Source of the DNA: Capnocytophaga periodontitidis
GTDB taxonomy: Bacteria > Bacteroidota > Bacteroidia > Flavobacteriales > Flavobacteriaceae
NCBI RefSeq assembly: GCF_016126015.1
Contig: NZ_JAEFDB010000002.1
Span: 248,001-312,000 of the forward strand
Length of the DNA stretch: 64,000 nucleotides
Direction: 5' to 3'
The position numbers were made by a program, and so were the translations under genes. Position 1 is the first letter of the stretch, and each line of letters opens with the position of its first letter. Positions 25,131-37,817 of this stretch are shown here, piece after piece. The notes below the pieces were generated by a model. The model saw nothing but the letters and a program-made list of their open reading frames with translations. It searched no databases and was not told where the DNA came from.

Positions 25131-27128
25131 TTGGCACATCTTAAAATCGCCCTTGTGGGCAATCCTAATACAGGAAAAACATCCCTTTTCAATGCGCTGA
25201 CAGGCTTAAACCAAAAGGTGGGCAACTACCCTGGTATTACTGTAGAAAAGAAAATAGGGCATTGCAAACTCCCTAACAACCAGCAAGCTGAAATTATCGA
25301 CTTGCCAGGTACCTATAGCCTCAACCCGAGTTCAGAAGACGAACAAGTGGCTGTGGAAACCCTCATCAACCGCCAAGGTGCATACTTCCCCGATGTGGTG
25401 GTGGTGGTGAGCGAGGTGAGTAACCTCAAGCAAAACTTGCTGCTCTTCACCCAAGTGAAAGACCTCCAGCTGCCTACCATTCTGGTTATCAATATGGCTG
25501 ACCAGATGCAGCGCAAAGGCATCAGTATCAACCTCTCCAAATTAGAACAGTTGTTACACACTAAAGTCATCCTCACCAGCACCCGCAAAGGTGAGGGGCT
25601 TTTAGCATTGAAAGAAGCGATTACAAACTTCAAAGAATTGTCGGTTGCTCCTTGTGTGGATATGTCGCGTTTGGAGGCTATACCCTTTGGTACTTCGGAA
25701 AGTGAACAACGCCGTAAACAGCAGAAAGAGACTATTATCCGCTATCAGTTTATCAATGAAACTCTCAAAGAAACTTATGTTGTAGATCAGCACAAGGCAC
25801 AGACCCTGCGCGCTCATCTCGACCGTTTTCTCATTCACCCATTCTTTGGTTATGTGGTGTTTGCAGGCATACTATTGCTTATCTTCCAAGCCGTTTTCAC
25901 TTGGTCGAGTTACCCAATGGACTGGATAGAGAACGAGTTTGGTATTTTAGGCGAATGGCTGGCTGCCAAATTACCGGCCGGCGCACTTACTAATTTGCTC
26001 ATAGATGGGGTGCTACCCGGAATAGCAGGCATCACTGTGTTTATCCCACAGATAGCCGTACTTTTCACCTTAATAGCTATTTTAGAAGAAAGCGGCTATA
26101 TGAGTAGGGTAGTTTTTTTAATGGACAATGTGATGCGACGTTTTGGGCTTAGTGGCAAGAGTGTAGTGCCACTCATTTCGGGAGCTGCTTGTGCCGTGCC
26201 TGCCGTGATGATTGCCCGCAATATCGAGAGTTGGAAAGAACGCCTTATCACCATACTCGTCACTCCGTTTATGACCTGCTCGGCGCGTTTACCCGTGTAT
26301 CTCATCATCATCAATTTGGTAATTCCCGAAGGTGATTTTCTGTGGATTAGCTACAAAGCGTGGACGTTCTTTGCGATGTATTTCTTAGGCTTTGCAGTCG
26401 CGTTACTTTCGGCTTTTATCTTAGATAAAGTGCTAAAAATGAAAAAGAACAGTAGTTTCTTTATCGCCGAAATCCCCGACTATAAAATTCCGCTACTGCG
26501 CAATGTATGTCTTACAGTATACGAGAAAACCAAAGGTTTTGTGATGGGAGCGGGTAAGTTTATTTTGGCAATTTCGGTATTGTTGTGGTTCCTAGGCTCT
26601 CACGGAATGGGCGAAAAATACAACAGCATTGAGACTACCGCCGAACAATTGGCACAAACACACCAATGGACAGAAGAACAAAAAGCGAATTACATCCAAG
26701 CTGAAAGTTTAGAGTACTCATTTTTAGGCTACATAGGCAAGGGGATAGAACCCGTATTTCGTCCGCTGGGTTACGATTGGAAGATAAGCATAGGGGTAGT
26801 CGCTTCATTTGCGGCTCGTGAGGTGTTTATCAGCACACTATCAACAGTTTATAGTTTAGGAAAAGACCTCGACACCGAGGGAGAAGAAGGAGAACGCACG
26901 ATTTTAGCAAAAATGCGCTCGGAAGTACACCCCGATGGCACCCCCGTATATACCCTTGGTACAGGGATTTCACTATTGCTCTACTACGCTTTTGCGATGC
27001 AATGCCTTAGCACGGTTGCCGTGGTACGCAAAGAAACCAATAGCTGGAAATGGACAGCCCTACAGTTTTTGTTTATGACGGGCATTGCTTATATAAGTGC
27101 GATGCTGGCGTTCATATTAATTAGATAA
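25131..27128 (+). CDS. feoB: FeoB ferrous iron transporter (TTG start)
   Basis: A 665-residue inner-membrane Fe(II) transporter with an N-terminal G-protein domain: G1 GNPNTGKTS (residues 10-18), G3 DLPGTYS, G4 NMAD (~121-124). A helical spacer (~165-230) is followed by about eight membrane helices with the two Gate repeats, including SGAACAVPAV, CSARLPVYL and FAAREVFISTLS. An in-frame stop lies 6 bases upstream and G1 begins at residue 10. The only sensible start is therefore the TTG at 25131, an unusual start that may lower expression relative to FeoA. The stop TAA overlaps an AATTAGC repeat. Confidence 0.95.
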   Translation: MAHLKIALVGNPNTGKTSLFNALTGLNQKVGNYPGITVEKKIGHCKLPNNQQAEIIDLPGTYSLNPSSEDEQVAVETLINRQGAYFPDVVVVVSEVSNLKQNLLLFTQVKDLQLPTILVINMADQMQRKGISINLSKLEQLLHTKVILTSTRKGEGLLALKEAITNFKELSVAPCVDMSRLEAIPFGTSESEQRRKQQKETIIRYQFINETLKETYVVDQHKAQTLRAHLDRFLIHPFFGYVVFAGILLLIFQAVFTWSSYPMDWIENEFGILGEWLAAKLPAGALTNLLIDGVLPGIAGITVFIPQIAVLFTLIAILEESGYMSRVVFLMDNVMRRFGLSGKSVVPLISGAACAVPAVMIARNIESWKERLITILVTPFMTCSARLPVYLIIINLVIPEGDFLWISYKAWTFFAMYFLGFAVALLSAFILDKVLKMKKNSSFFIAEIPDYKIPLLRNVCLTVYEKTKGFVMGAGKFILAISVLLWFLGSHGMGEKYNSIETTAEQLAQTHQWTEEQKANYIQAESLEYSFLGYIGKGIEPVFRPLGYDWKISIGVVASFAAREVFISTLSTVYSLGKDLDTEGEEGERTILAKMRSEVHPDGTPVYTLGTGISLLLYYAFAMQCLSTVAVVRKETNSWKWTALQFLFMTGIAYISAMLAFILIR

Positions 27129-27139
27129 TTAGCAAATTA

Positions 27140-27180
27140 GCAGATTGCCCCCGTTCCCCCGAAGGGGGACAATCCGTAAA
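27140..27180. repeat. GC-rich inverted-repeat element (GCGGATTG family), copy 2
   Basis: Begins GCAGATTGCCCCC and ends GGGGGACAATCCGTAAA, forming a hairpin between feoB and the patatin-like gene. It could act as a terminator for feoAB, although no long T-run follows. Confidence 0.6.
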
Positions 27181-27198
27181 GGCGATAATTGACAACTT

Positions 27199-27951
27199 AT
27201 GAAGTTAGGTTTAGTATTTTCAGGTGGTGGAGTGCGCGCTTTGGCACACGCCGGATTGCTCAAAGCCTTAGAAGAAAAAGGCTTGCGACCATCAATCATT
27301 TCAGGCACCAGTGGAGGCGCTCTCATTGGGGCGCTCTACGCTTGTGGGGTAAAACCCGATGATATGATGCGCTTTTTCAAGGAAACTCCCTTGTTCAAAT
27401 GGTCGATGATTACCTTTAAGAAAGTAGGTTTGGTGGATAGCGCTAAATACACTAAATTCTTCAAAAAAGAACTTCAGTACCACACTTTTGAAGAACTTCA
27501 GCTGCCCTTAATTGTTACAGCTACTAATTTGCTGAACGGTAAGCTGCAGTATTTTAGTAAAGGCGAACTTATACAACCGCTAATAGCCTCAGCTGCTTTG
27601 CCGCCCTATTTTTCACCCGTGAGAATAGGTGAAAGCCTCTATTGCGACGGCGGACTTTTAGATAACTTCCCGATAGAACCTATTAAAAAACAATGTGATA
27701 AAATCATTGGCAGCTTTGTAAACCCGTTGGAAACGATTACCGAAAAAGAGCTCAGCAACTCCTTTCAATTTATGCAACGCATCTACAACATCACAATGGA
27801 CGGCAACTACAGTCGCAAATTCAAGAAATGTGATTTGCTATTGTTGCACAACCTCAGCAATATAGGGGTGCTGGATACCAAAATGATCGATCACGCTTTT
27901 GAATACGGTTATGAAATGGGAATAAAAAGATTAGCGGAGTTGAAAGATTAA
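27199..27951 (+). CDS. patatin-like phospholipase family protein
   Basis: A 250-residue acyl hydrolase of the patatin/RssA type, cytoplasmic by lack of a signal. The oxyanion loop GGGVRALAHAGLL is at residues ~10-22, the nucleophile Ser38 in GTSGG, and the catalytic Asp150 in CDGGLLDNFP, so the Ser-Asp dyad is complete. The size is that of the single-domain bacterial family. Substrate unknown, probably a membrane lipid or lysophospholipid. It stands 70 bases after feoB with a GC-rich element between, and may be on its own transcript. Confidence 0.9.
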   Translation: MKLGLVFSGGGVRALAHAGLLKALEEKGLRPSIISGTSGGALIGALYACGVKPDDMMRFFKETPLFKWSMITFKKVGLVDSAKYTKFFKKELQYHTFEELQLPLIVTATNLLNGKLQYFSKGELIQPLIASAALPPYFSPVRIGESLYCDGGLLDNFPIEPIKKQCDKIIGSFVNPLETITEKELSNSFQFMQRIYNITMDGNYSRKFKKCDLLLLHNLSNIGVLDTKMIDHAFEYGYEMGIKRLAELKD

Positions 27952-27985
27952 CAATTATTTAACAATTTTATTTCTCTAAAACTTG

Positions 27986-27993
27986 TACTTTTG
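27986..27993 (+). promoter_or_regulatory. -7 element of the lipoprotein gene at 28018
   Basis: TACTTTTG fits TAnnTTTG, 24 bases before the start. The -33 region has no clear TTTG. Confidence 0.55.
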
Positions 27994-28017
27994 CGGTCTA
28001 ATTAAAAAAATGTATCA

Positions 28018-28950
28018 ATGAAAAAAATCTTTATCGCCTTAATGGCAATGGTAGCTTTAGCCAGCTGTGGCAAAAGTGATGACAATGACGGAACAATCCA
28101 AGAAGGAGCATTCCCTAAAAAAATAACTGTAACTTATCCTAAAAACAATGAAAGTACAGTTATAGTGTATAATATTCAGAATGATAAAATATTATCATTT
28201 ACTAAAACTGAATATAGTAATGGAGTACAAACAGGTACTACAGAGAATACAAAAATAGAATACAATGGTAATCTCATTAAACAAATAAAATCAGGAGAAC
28301 CTTCTTCAGAGGATTATTCCATTATTGATTATCACTACGATGGACAAGGTCGTTTGGTGAGACGAACAATAGTAGAACCCAACGATGATGATGCAAAAAC
28401 TGAAACCTATGAATATTCATACATAGGAGATCAACTCTCTAAAGAGGTTCATATTTATCCTTCAACAACTTATATTAATGGGCAGGAGAAAAAGATAAAT
28501 CGCCACATAGAAAAAGTATTAGAGTACAATAGTAATATAATAACTGTAAATGAAATTAGTACTAGTCGTGATGGCAATGGAAATGTGGTAAGTGGTACAA
28601 GTACTCACACCAATACTATTGTCTATACCCTTTCCAATGGAAACTTAGTAAAAAAGGTGGAAAACCAAATAACAACTGAATATTTGTATGATACAAATAC
28701 CAATCCAATGCCTTTAAACAAATTAAGTAAAACTACTGACCCTATCTACTTTTTGTCACCTGATATGAGTAAAAATAACTTGATAAAAACAGAAAAAACT
28801 TATATAGGTTATCAGGGAGTAGAAGTAAAAACAATTATTACTCAAGATCTTACTTATAATGAAAAAGGCTATCCTACGATGAATAAAAGGTATCGTCAAG
28901 AGGGTAATAATCCAAAAGAACTTAGTTCTATTACTGAATACGAGTATTAA
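28018..28950 (+). CDS. lipoprotein with YD-repeat-like/DUF4595-like strands
   Basis: A 310-residue predicted lipoprotein. The leader MKKIFIALMAMVALASC has lipobox LASC and is followed by an acidic spacer (GKSDDNDG). The body is a series of short strand pairs of the YxYDxxGxL type, such as YHYDGQGRLVRRT and DLTYNEKGYPTMNKRY. These resemble the repeats of DUF4595/Rhs-like secreted proteins of Bacteroidota (tentative). It ends EYEY. It is similar in architecture to the two lipoproteins at 58238 and 59307. A strong terminator follows 16 bases downstream. Confidence 0.75.
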   Translation: MKKIFIALMAMVALASCGKSDDNDGTIQEGAFPKKITVTYPKNNESTVIVYNIQNDKILSFTKTEYSNGVQTGTTENTKIEYNGNLIKQIKSGEPSSEDYSIIDYHYDGQGRLVRRTIVEPNDDDAKTETYEYSYIGDQLSKEVHIYPSTTYINGQEKKINRHIEKVLEYNSNIITVNEISTSRDGNGNVVSGTSTHTNTIVYTLSNGNLVKKVENQITTEYLYDTNTNPMPLNKLSKTTDPIYFLSPDMSKNNLIKTEKTYIGYQGVEVKTIITQDLTYNEKGYPTMNKRYRQEGNNPKELSSITEYEY

Positions 28951-28966
28951 GAATTTATATACTTAT

Positions 28967-28996
28967 AAAAAGCGGCTTTGAAAAGCCGCTTTTTTT
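28967..28996 (+). terminator. intrinsic terminator
   Basis: AAAAGCGGCTTT, loop GA, AAAGCCGCTTTT plus a further T-run: a strong hairpin after the lipoprotein gene. Confidence 0.9.
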
Positions 28997-28997
28997 A

Positions 28998-29333
28998 TTC
29001 TTTTCAAGAGCCAATTTTCCTCCTTTTTTTGCGAAATCCTCAATTTTCACCTATCCAAATTATCAAATTAATAATACGACTCTTTCTTTTCTGTTATATC
29101 TTCAAAATTTTAACACTTTAACTGCTTTAAACATCTCATCTTTATATAACCCGCTGATTTTCAATAAAAATACGTTAAAGTTTTGTTAAACTATAAATTT
29201 CATTAGGTTGTTTTCAGTTGTTTTTTCTTATCTTTACCACGAAAAAAGTGATAAAATCGAAAATAGAGCTATAAAGTTTTATCTCTTTTTAACATTTAAG
29301 AAGCATTAAAAAACACTAAAAACAAATTGTACT
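28998..29333. other. 336-bp AT-rich leader region of the TCA operon
   Basis: No ORF or repeat is convincing here. It contains a possible promoter close to its 3' end (29207-29236) and then a ~97-nt untranslated leader ending in A-rich sequence before the citrate synthase start. I see no riboswitch motif. Confidence 0.6.
29207..29236 (+). promoter_or_regulatory. possible promoter of the TCA operon
   Basis: GTTG (29207-29210), 18 nt, TATCTTTA (29229-29236). One mismatch in each element from TTTG/TAnnTTTG; it is the best candidate upstream of the citrate synthase gene. Confidence 0.45.
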
Positions 29334-32832
<3,499 letters not shown>

Positions 32833-32839
32833 TTGAATT

Positions 32840-35095
32840 ATGGTTTTTGATATTGAAATGATAAAGAAGGTCTACGCCCAATTTCCTGAACGCGTAGATA
32901 AAGCTCGCCAAGTGGTAGGACGACCCCTTACCCTTGCTGAAAAAATATTGTATACTCACCTATGGGACGGCACTCCTTCACGTGCTTTTGAGCGCGGAAA
33001 AGACTATGTAGATTTCGCCCCCGACCGCATCGCTTGTCAAGATGCGACCGCTCAAATGGCGCTCTTGCAGTTTATGCAAGCGGGCAAAACCAAAGTGGCT
33101 GTCCCCACCACCGTCCACTGCGACCACCTGATACAAGCCAAAATAGGCGCCGCAACCGACCTAAAAGTGGCTACTGAACAATCTAAAGAAGTATTCGATT
33201 TTCTCTCTTCTGTATCCAATAAATATGGTATTGGCTTCTGGAAACCTGGCGCAGGGATTATTCACCAAATAGTCTTAGAAAACTACGCTTTCCCTGGCGG
33301 AATGATGATAGGCACCGATTCGCATACGGTAAACGCTGGCGGATTAGGAATGCTCGCCATTGGCGTAGGCGGGGCTGATGCTGTAGATGTGATGGCAGGA
33401 ATGCCGTGGGAACTGAAATTTCCTAAGCTCATAGGCGTAAAACTCACGGGTAAACTCAGTGGTTGGACAGCCCCAAAAGATGTGATTCTAAAAGTCGCCG
33501 ATATTCTCACCGTAAAAGGGGGTACGGGCGCTATTGTGGAATACTTCGGCGAGGGTGCTAAATCGCTTTCGTGTACGGGGAAAGGTACTATTTGTAATAT
33601 GGGTGCCGAAATAGGGGCTACTACCTCTACTTTTGGCTATGATGAGGCAATGCGTCGCTATCTGCTTGCCACTGGGCGCGAAGAAGTAGCCCTCGCTGCC
33701 GATGCCATTGCGCCTTACCTCACCGCCGACCCCGAAGTATATGCCAACCCCGAAAAGTATTTCGATCAACTTATCGAGATAGACCTTTCTGCCTTAGAGC
33801 CTTATATCAACGGACCTTTTACCCCCGATAGAGGCACTCCTGTATCCAAAATGAAGGAAGTAGCCCGTGCCAACGATTGGCCTCTCGAGGTGCAATGGGG
33901 GCTCATCGGTTCGTGTACTAACTCGTCCTACGAAGACCTCACTCGCGCGGTTTCAGTGGTAAAACAAGCCTTGGAAAAGAGAATTACCCCTAAAGCTTCC
34001 TTTGGTATCAACCCAGGCTCTGAACAAATACGCTATACTACCGAGCGCGACGGCATTATAGACATCTTCGAGCAGTTGGGCACTCGTGTATTCACCAACG
34101 CTTGTGGTCCCTGCATTGGTCAGTGGGACAGAGAAGGTGCCGAAAAACAAGAGAAAAATACGATTGTGCATTCCTTCAACCGTAACTTTTCCAAACGTGC
34201 CGACGGCAACCCTAATACCCACGCTTTTGTTGCTTCACCCGAAATGGTAGCGGCTTTGGCGATTGCCGGTAGGTTAGACTTCAACCCTATCACCGATACG
34301 TTGCTCAACGACCAAGGTGAAGCGGTAAAACTCACTCCTCCTTATGGCGAAGAGTTGCCCTCTAAAGGTTTTGCAGTTGATGACCCTGGCTATCAGGCTC
34401 CCGCCGAAGATGGTAGCAATATTGAGGTCGTGGTATCGCCTACCTCCAACCGTTTGCAACTGCTTACGCCTTTCGCTCCTTGGGATGGTGAGAACATCAC
34501 AGGGGCTAAACTCCTCATCAAAGCGCAAGGCAAATGCACCACCGACCATATTTCGATGGCAGGGGCTTGGTTGCGTTTCCGCGGACATTTGGACAATATT
34601 TCTAACAATATGCTCATAGGGGCGGTAAATGCTTTCAACGGTAAAACCAACTCTGTGAAAAACCAACTTACAGGCGAATACGACGAAGTGCCTAAAGTAC
34701 AGCGCGCTTATAAAGCTGCGGGTATCCCTTCTATTATAGTAGGCGACCACAACTATGGCGAGGGCTCTTCACGTGAGCACGCTGCTATGGAACCTCGTCA
34801 TTTGGGCGTACGAGCGGTATTGGTAAAATCGTTTGCGCGCATTCACGAAACCAACCTTAAAAAACAAGGAATGCTCGCCCTCACCTTTGCTAATGAAGCC
34901 GATTACGATAAAATTCAAGAAGACGACGTAATCAACTTCCTCGACCTCACCGCCTTTGCGCCTGGCACTCCTTTACACTTAGAATTTGTACATAAAGATG
35001 GCAGTAAAGATGTGATTACCTGCAACCATACCTACAACGCTCAGCAAATAGGTTGGTTTAAAGCAGGAAGCGCCCTGAATAAATTAGCGAATTAG
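32840..35095 (+). CDS. acn: aconitate hydratase (mitochondrial-type)
   Basis: Interconverts citrate and isocitrate via cis-aconitate using a [4Fe-4S] cluster. At 751 residues it matches the mitochondrial-type branch in length. Visible are [18 protein letters not shown], the cluster cysteines in [11 protein letters not shown] and ACGPCIGQW, and the C-terminal swivel motif [17 protein letters not shown]. It is the third gene of the operon, ordered after isocitrate dehydrogenase although it acts before it. The final codons KLAN and stop TAG come from an AATTAGC repeat, so the tail LNKLAN is shared by chance with other proteins in the window. Confidence 0.97.
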   Translation: MVFDIEMIKKVYAQFPERVDKARQVVGRPLTLAEKILYTHLWDGTPSRAFERGKDYVDFAPDRIACQDATAQMALLQFMQAGKTKVAVPTTVHCDHLIQAKIGAATDLKVATEQSKEVFDFLSSVSNKYGIGFWKPGAGIIHQIVLENYAFPGGMMIGTDSHTVNAGGLGMLAIGVGGADAVDVMAGMPWELKFPKLIGVKLTGKLSGWTAPKDVILKVADILTVKGGTGAIVEYFGEGAKSLSCTGKGTICNMGAEIGATTSTFGYDEAMRRYLLATGREEVALAADAIAPYLTADPEVYANPEKYFDQLIEIDLSALEPYINGPFTPDRGTPVSKMKEVARANDWPLEVQWGLIGSCTNSSYEDLTRAVSVVKQALEKRITPKASFGINPGSEQIRYTTERDGIIDIFEQLGTRVFTNACGPCIGQWDREGAEKQEKNTIVHSFNRNFSKRADGNPNTHAFVASPEMVAALAIAGRLDFNPITDTLLNDQGEAVKLTPPYGEELPSKGFAVDDPGYQAPAEDGSNIEVVVSPTSNRLQLLTPFAPWDGENITGAKLLIKAQGKCTTDHISMAGAWLRFRGHLDNISNNMLIGAVNAFNGKTNSVKNQLTGEYDEVPKVQRAYKAAGIPSIIVGDHNYGEGSSREHAAMEPRHLGVRAVLVKSFARIHETNLKKQGMLALTFANEADYDKIQEDDVINFLDLTAFAPGTPLHLEFVHKDGSKDVITCNHTYNAQQIGWFKAGSALNKLAN

Positions 35096-35114
35096 CAAAT
35101 TTGGAATTAGTAAA
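35080..35114. repeat. AATTAGC-type array at the aconitase stop codon
   Basis: AAATTAGCGAATTAGCAAATT followed by GGAATTAGTAAAT. The TAG stop of aconitase (35093-35095) is the TAG of the second AATTAG unit. Confidence 0.8.
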
Positions 35115-35121
35115 TATTATC

Positions 35122-35175
35122 AACTTTGCCAAAGGTCTCCGTCCGTACGGCTTACACCTTTGGCAAAGTTTTTTA
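35122..35175 (+). terminator. double TTTGCCAAA hairpin terminator, after aconitase
   Basis: AACTTTGCCAAAGGT (35122-35136) and ACCTTTGGCAAAGTT (35156-35170) are perfect 15-bp inverted repeats around a 19-nt loop, followed by TTTTAT. It terminates the TCA operon and belongs to a family of similar hairpins. Confidence 0.85.
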
Positions 35176-35242
35176 TATTCTAAATGCTACTTGCTAAATC
35201 TACACAAGAAATTTTCCGAAACTCAAAATTGTTACTTGTCAC

Positions 35243-35272
35243 TTGCTAATTGTTAATTATTTTGTACTTTTG
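35243..35272 (+). promoter_or_regulatory. promoter of pheS
   Basis: TTG (35243-35245), 19 nt, TACTTTTG (35265-35272), about 37 bases before the chosen start. Confidence 0.65.
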
Positions 35273-35311
35273 CCTCTCGAAAAAGACTAAATGAACCACT
35301 CCGCTTTTATG

Positions 35312-36331
35312 ATGATTGATAAAATAAAAGAACACATCGCTAAAATTGAGGATTTTACAGCGAAAACTAAAGACGAACTCGAACAGTTCCGCATTCAGTA
35401 CCTCGGTAAAAAAGGTGTCCTAAACGACTTTTTTGCTGCTTTCAAAGAAGTACCTAATGAAGAAAAAAAGACTTTTGGGCAGGTAGTGAATGAACTCAAA
35501 CAAAAAGCTGAAGCTAAAGTACAAGAATGGCGCGACCGTCTTGAAGAACGCAACGAGAGTAAAGGAGTATATGGCGATTTGAGCCGCCCTGCTACCCCAG
35601 CCCCCATTGGCGCTCGCCATCCTATTTCTCTGGTGAAAAACGAAATCGTAAAAATCTTCGCGAATATTGGCTTTGATGTTTCCGATGGCCCCGAAATGGA
35701 AGATGATTGGCATAACTTCACTGCTCTCAATCTCCCCGAATACCACCCTGCACGCGATATGCAGGACACTTTCTTTATACAAACTAATCCCGATATCCTC
35801 TTGCGCACTCACACTAGTTCAGTGCAGATACGTTATATGGAAAATCACCAGCCACCTATCCGCACAATCTCCCCAGGGCGTGTGTTCCGCAACGAGGCTA
35901 TCTCTGCTCGCTCTCACTGCTTGTTTCACCAAGTAGAAGGCTTGTATATCGATAAAAACGTATCTTTTGCCGACCTCAAACAAACACTATTGTACTTCAC
36001 TAAAGAAATGTTTGGCAAATCACGTATCCGCTTGCGTCCGTCCTACTTCCCTTTCACTGAACCCAGTGCCGAAGTAGATATCTATTGGGGGCTCAACAAC
36101 GAGGTAGATTACCGCATCACCAAAGGAACCGGTTGGCTCGAAATTATGGGTTGCGGTATGACCGACCCTAATGTGCTTAAAAACTGCGGTATCGATAGCG
36201 AACAGTACAGCGGTTTTGCTTTTGGTATGGGCGTTGAGCGCATCGCAATGTTGCTCTACCAAATCGGTGACATCCGTATGTTCTACGAGAACGATGCCCG
36301 CTTCTTAGAACAATTCAAAAGCGCCCTTTAA
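35312..36331 (+). CDS. pheS: phenylalanyl-tRNA synthetase alpha subunit
   Basis: Catalytic subunit of the alpha2-beta2 enzyme charging tRNA-Phe. It is 339 residues from the Met at 35312 (MIDKIKEHIAKIE); the frame allows 7 more residues, but these are not family-like. The N-terminal coiled coil (~1-85) binds tRNA. The class II core follows with RTHTSSVQIRYM, motif 2 RVFRNEAISARSHCLFHQVEG, GWLEIMGCGM and motif 3 GFAFGMGVERIAMLLY. No T-box or attenuator is apparent upstream. The beta subunit gene pheT is not in the window. Confidence 0.96.
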   Translation: MIDKIKEHIAKIEDFTAKTKDELEQFRIQYLGKKGVLNDFFAAFKEVPNEEKKTFGQVVNELKQKAEAKVQEWRDRLEERNESKGVYGDLSRPATPAPIGARHPISLVKNEIVKIFANIGFDVSDGPEMEDDWHNFTALNLPEYHPARDMQDTFFIQTNPDILLRTHTSSVQIRYMENHQPPIRTISPGRVFRNEAISARSHCLFHQVEGLYIDKNVSFADLKQTLLYFTKEMFGKSRIRLRPSYFPFTEPSAEVDIYWGLNNEVDYRITKGTGWLEIMGCGMTDPNVLKNCGIDSEQYSGFAFGMGVERIAMLLYQIGDIRMFYENDARFLEQFKSAL

Positions 36332-36348
36332 TACATAAAAATAGAAAT

Positions 36349-36561
36349 ATGACAACAGTGAATAAAAACATACATAAACCTATGTTTAAAGTAGGGGAGG
36401 AGGTACTCATAGCTCCACAAGTCACTAATGAAAAAGAATGGCTTAAAGGAATAGTAATAGATATTGAAGACAACCCTTTTGTAGGTTTTGTGATTACAGC
36501 CAAAACAAAAGAACTCGGCGAATTTTTTGATAAAGAATACTTGTTTAAAAAATTGAATTGA
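36349..36561 (+). CDS. small 70-residue protein, possible partner of VapD
   Basis: A 70-residue cytoplasmic protein with a small beta-rich core (MFKVGEEVLIAP, GIVIDIEDNPFVGFVI, FFDKEYLFKKLN), suggesting an SH3-like or KOW-like fold (tentative). It ends 1 base before the VapD-type gene, so the two are translationally coupled. In some bacteria a similarly placed short protein (VapX) is the antitoxin of VapD. I do not recognise a family here and the antitoxin role is inferred only from position and size. Confidence 0.6.
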   Translation: MTTVNKNIHKPMFKVGEEVLIAPQVTNEKEWLKGIVIDIEDNPFVGFVITAKTKELGEFFDKEYLFKKLN

Positions 36562-36562
36562 G

Positions 36563-36847
36563 ATGTTTGCTATTACTTTTGATATGGTTATTTCCGATTT
36601 GGAAAAGTATTACGGTTCGCCTTATCACTCTGCTTATACTGAAATTCGTAAAGTATTGGCTGATTGTGGTTTTTATTGGATACAAGGAAGTGTGTATGTA
36701 ACCAATGAAGAGAATTTATATGTAGTGACCAAAGCAATGAATGCCCTTGATGCTATTTCTTGGTTTAGAAAGTCTGTTAGAGATATCAGAGCTTTTGAAA
36801 TTAAAAATTGGTCAGATTTTACCCAAATGTTTAAAATTGAAAAATAA
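36563..36847 (+). CDS. VapD family Cas2-like protein (probable ribonuclease toxin)
   Basis: A 94-residue ferredoxin-like protein of the VapD family. The N-terminal strand MFAITFDMV carries the conserved Asp at the position used by Cas2/VapD nucleases. The segments YTEIRKVLADCGFYWIQGSVYV and FRKSVRDIRAFEIKNWSDFT match the family layout. VapD is described as a Cas2-like ribonuclease in Haemophilus and Helicobacter (family knowledge). It follows a 70-residue gene by 1 base. An ABC ATPase begins downstream in an overlapping repeat. There is no CRISPR locus nearby, so it is not a Cas2. Confidence 0.85.
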   Translation: MFAITFDMVISDLEKYYGSPYHSAYTEIRKVLADCGFYWIQGSVYVTNEENLYVVTKAMNALDAISWFRKSVRDIRAFEIKNWSDFTQMFKIEK

Positions 36848-36860
36848 TTCACAAACATCG

Positions 36861-36889
36861 TCAATTGTCAATCGTCAATTGTCAATTGA
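36861..36889. repeat. AATTGTC-type array spanning the start of the ABC ATPase
   Basis: TCAATTGTCAATCGTCAATT followed by GTCAATTGA: four imperfect 7-bp units. Reading in the ABC frame it contains the probable TTG start at 36879. Confidence 0.7.
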
Positions 36890-37790
36890 AAACGTTTCTT
36901 TTGCCTACGATGGGCAACCCGAATTACTGAAAAACATCTCCTTTGAACTCTCACAAGGCGAACACCTTTCCTTGATGGGCGAAAGCGGCTGCGGTAAGAG
37001 TACCCTCCTCAAAGTTATCTACGGACTTGTAGACGTACAACAAGGCTCTGTTCTCTTTCACAATGAGCGCGTCTGGGGGCCTTCACGTCAGTTAGTCCCT
37101 GGTTTCAAAACGATGAAATACCTCGCTCAAGATTTTGGCTTAGGCCCCTATCACACTGTCGCTGAAAACGTAGGAAAGTTCATCTCCAATCTCGATTTAG
37201 TTTACAAAAAAGAACGTGTAATGGAGCTCCTTACCTTAGTAGGTATGGAGCGCTTTGCTCCCTTAAAAGCCCTAAACCTCAGTGGTGGCGAAAAACAACG
37301 TGTCGCATTAGCAATGGCATTAGCGCAAGAACCCCAATTGCTGTTGCTTGATGAGCCTTTTAGTCAGATAGATAATTTTAGAAAAAACGATTTGCAACGC
37401 ACCCTTTTTGCTTATCTAAAAGAGCAGAATATCAGCTGTATTGTAGCAACTCACGACGGTAAAGATGCCCTTTCTTATTCCGATAAAACTGCGATAATGC
37501 GCAAAGGTGAATTGTTGTATTTCGGCAACACTCTCAACATCTACGCCCAAGATACCGATGCCTATACAGCTTCTCTCTTTGGCGAAGTAACTGCCTATCA
37601 AGGCAAACTCTTCAAGCCTCATCAAATAGCACTTGCTTCTCAACCCACCGATTGGCAGGTTTCTGTGCAACATAGCTATTTTCAAGGAGCTCACTATCTT
37701 ATAGAAGCTACTACTCCCGAAACAAAAGTCTATTTCTATCACCCCGTCCCGCTTGCTAAAAACGCTACAGTTCATTTACAAATCAAATAG
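36879..37790 (+). CDS. ABC transporter ATP-binding protein (probable TTG start)
   Basis: A 303-residue ATPase of an importer-like ABC system. Motifs are Walker A GESGCGKST, the Q-loop region YLAQDFGLGPYHTV, signature LSGGEKQRVALAMAL, Walker B LLLLDEPFSQID and switch VATHDGKDAL. The last ~70 residues are a TOBE-like accessory domain (tentative). The open frame begins at 36741, but that start overlaps vapD in another frame and the added residues are out of frame with any family. From the VapD stop onward no ATG precedes ENVSFAYDG; the TTG at 36879 gives MSIENVSFAYDG. The start thus lies in a short repeat. No permease gene adjoins. Confidence 0.82.
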   Translation: MSIENVSFAYDGQPELLKNISFELSQGEHLSLMGESGCGKSTLLKVIYGLVDVQQGSVLFHNERVWGPSRQLVPGFKTMKYLAQDFGLGPYHTVAENVGKFISNLDLVYKKERVMELLTLVGMERFAPLKALNLSGGEKQRVALAMALAQEPQLLLLDEPFSQIDNFRKNDLQRTLFAYLKEQNISCIVATHDGKDALSYSDKTAIMRKGELLYFGNTLNIYAQDTDAYTASLFGEVTAYQGKLFKPHQIALASQPTDWQVSVQHSYFQGAHYLIEATTPETKVYFYHPVPLAKNATVHLQIK

Positions 37791-37817
37791 CCCGCGCGGA
37801 TCGCACCAAATTGCCAA

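Noticed and set aside
36563-36847. VapD-type gene as cas2
   Set aside because: No cas1 or repeat array; length and segments fit VapD.
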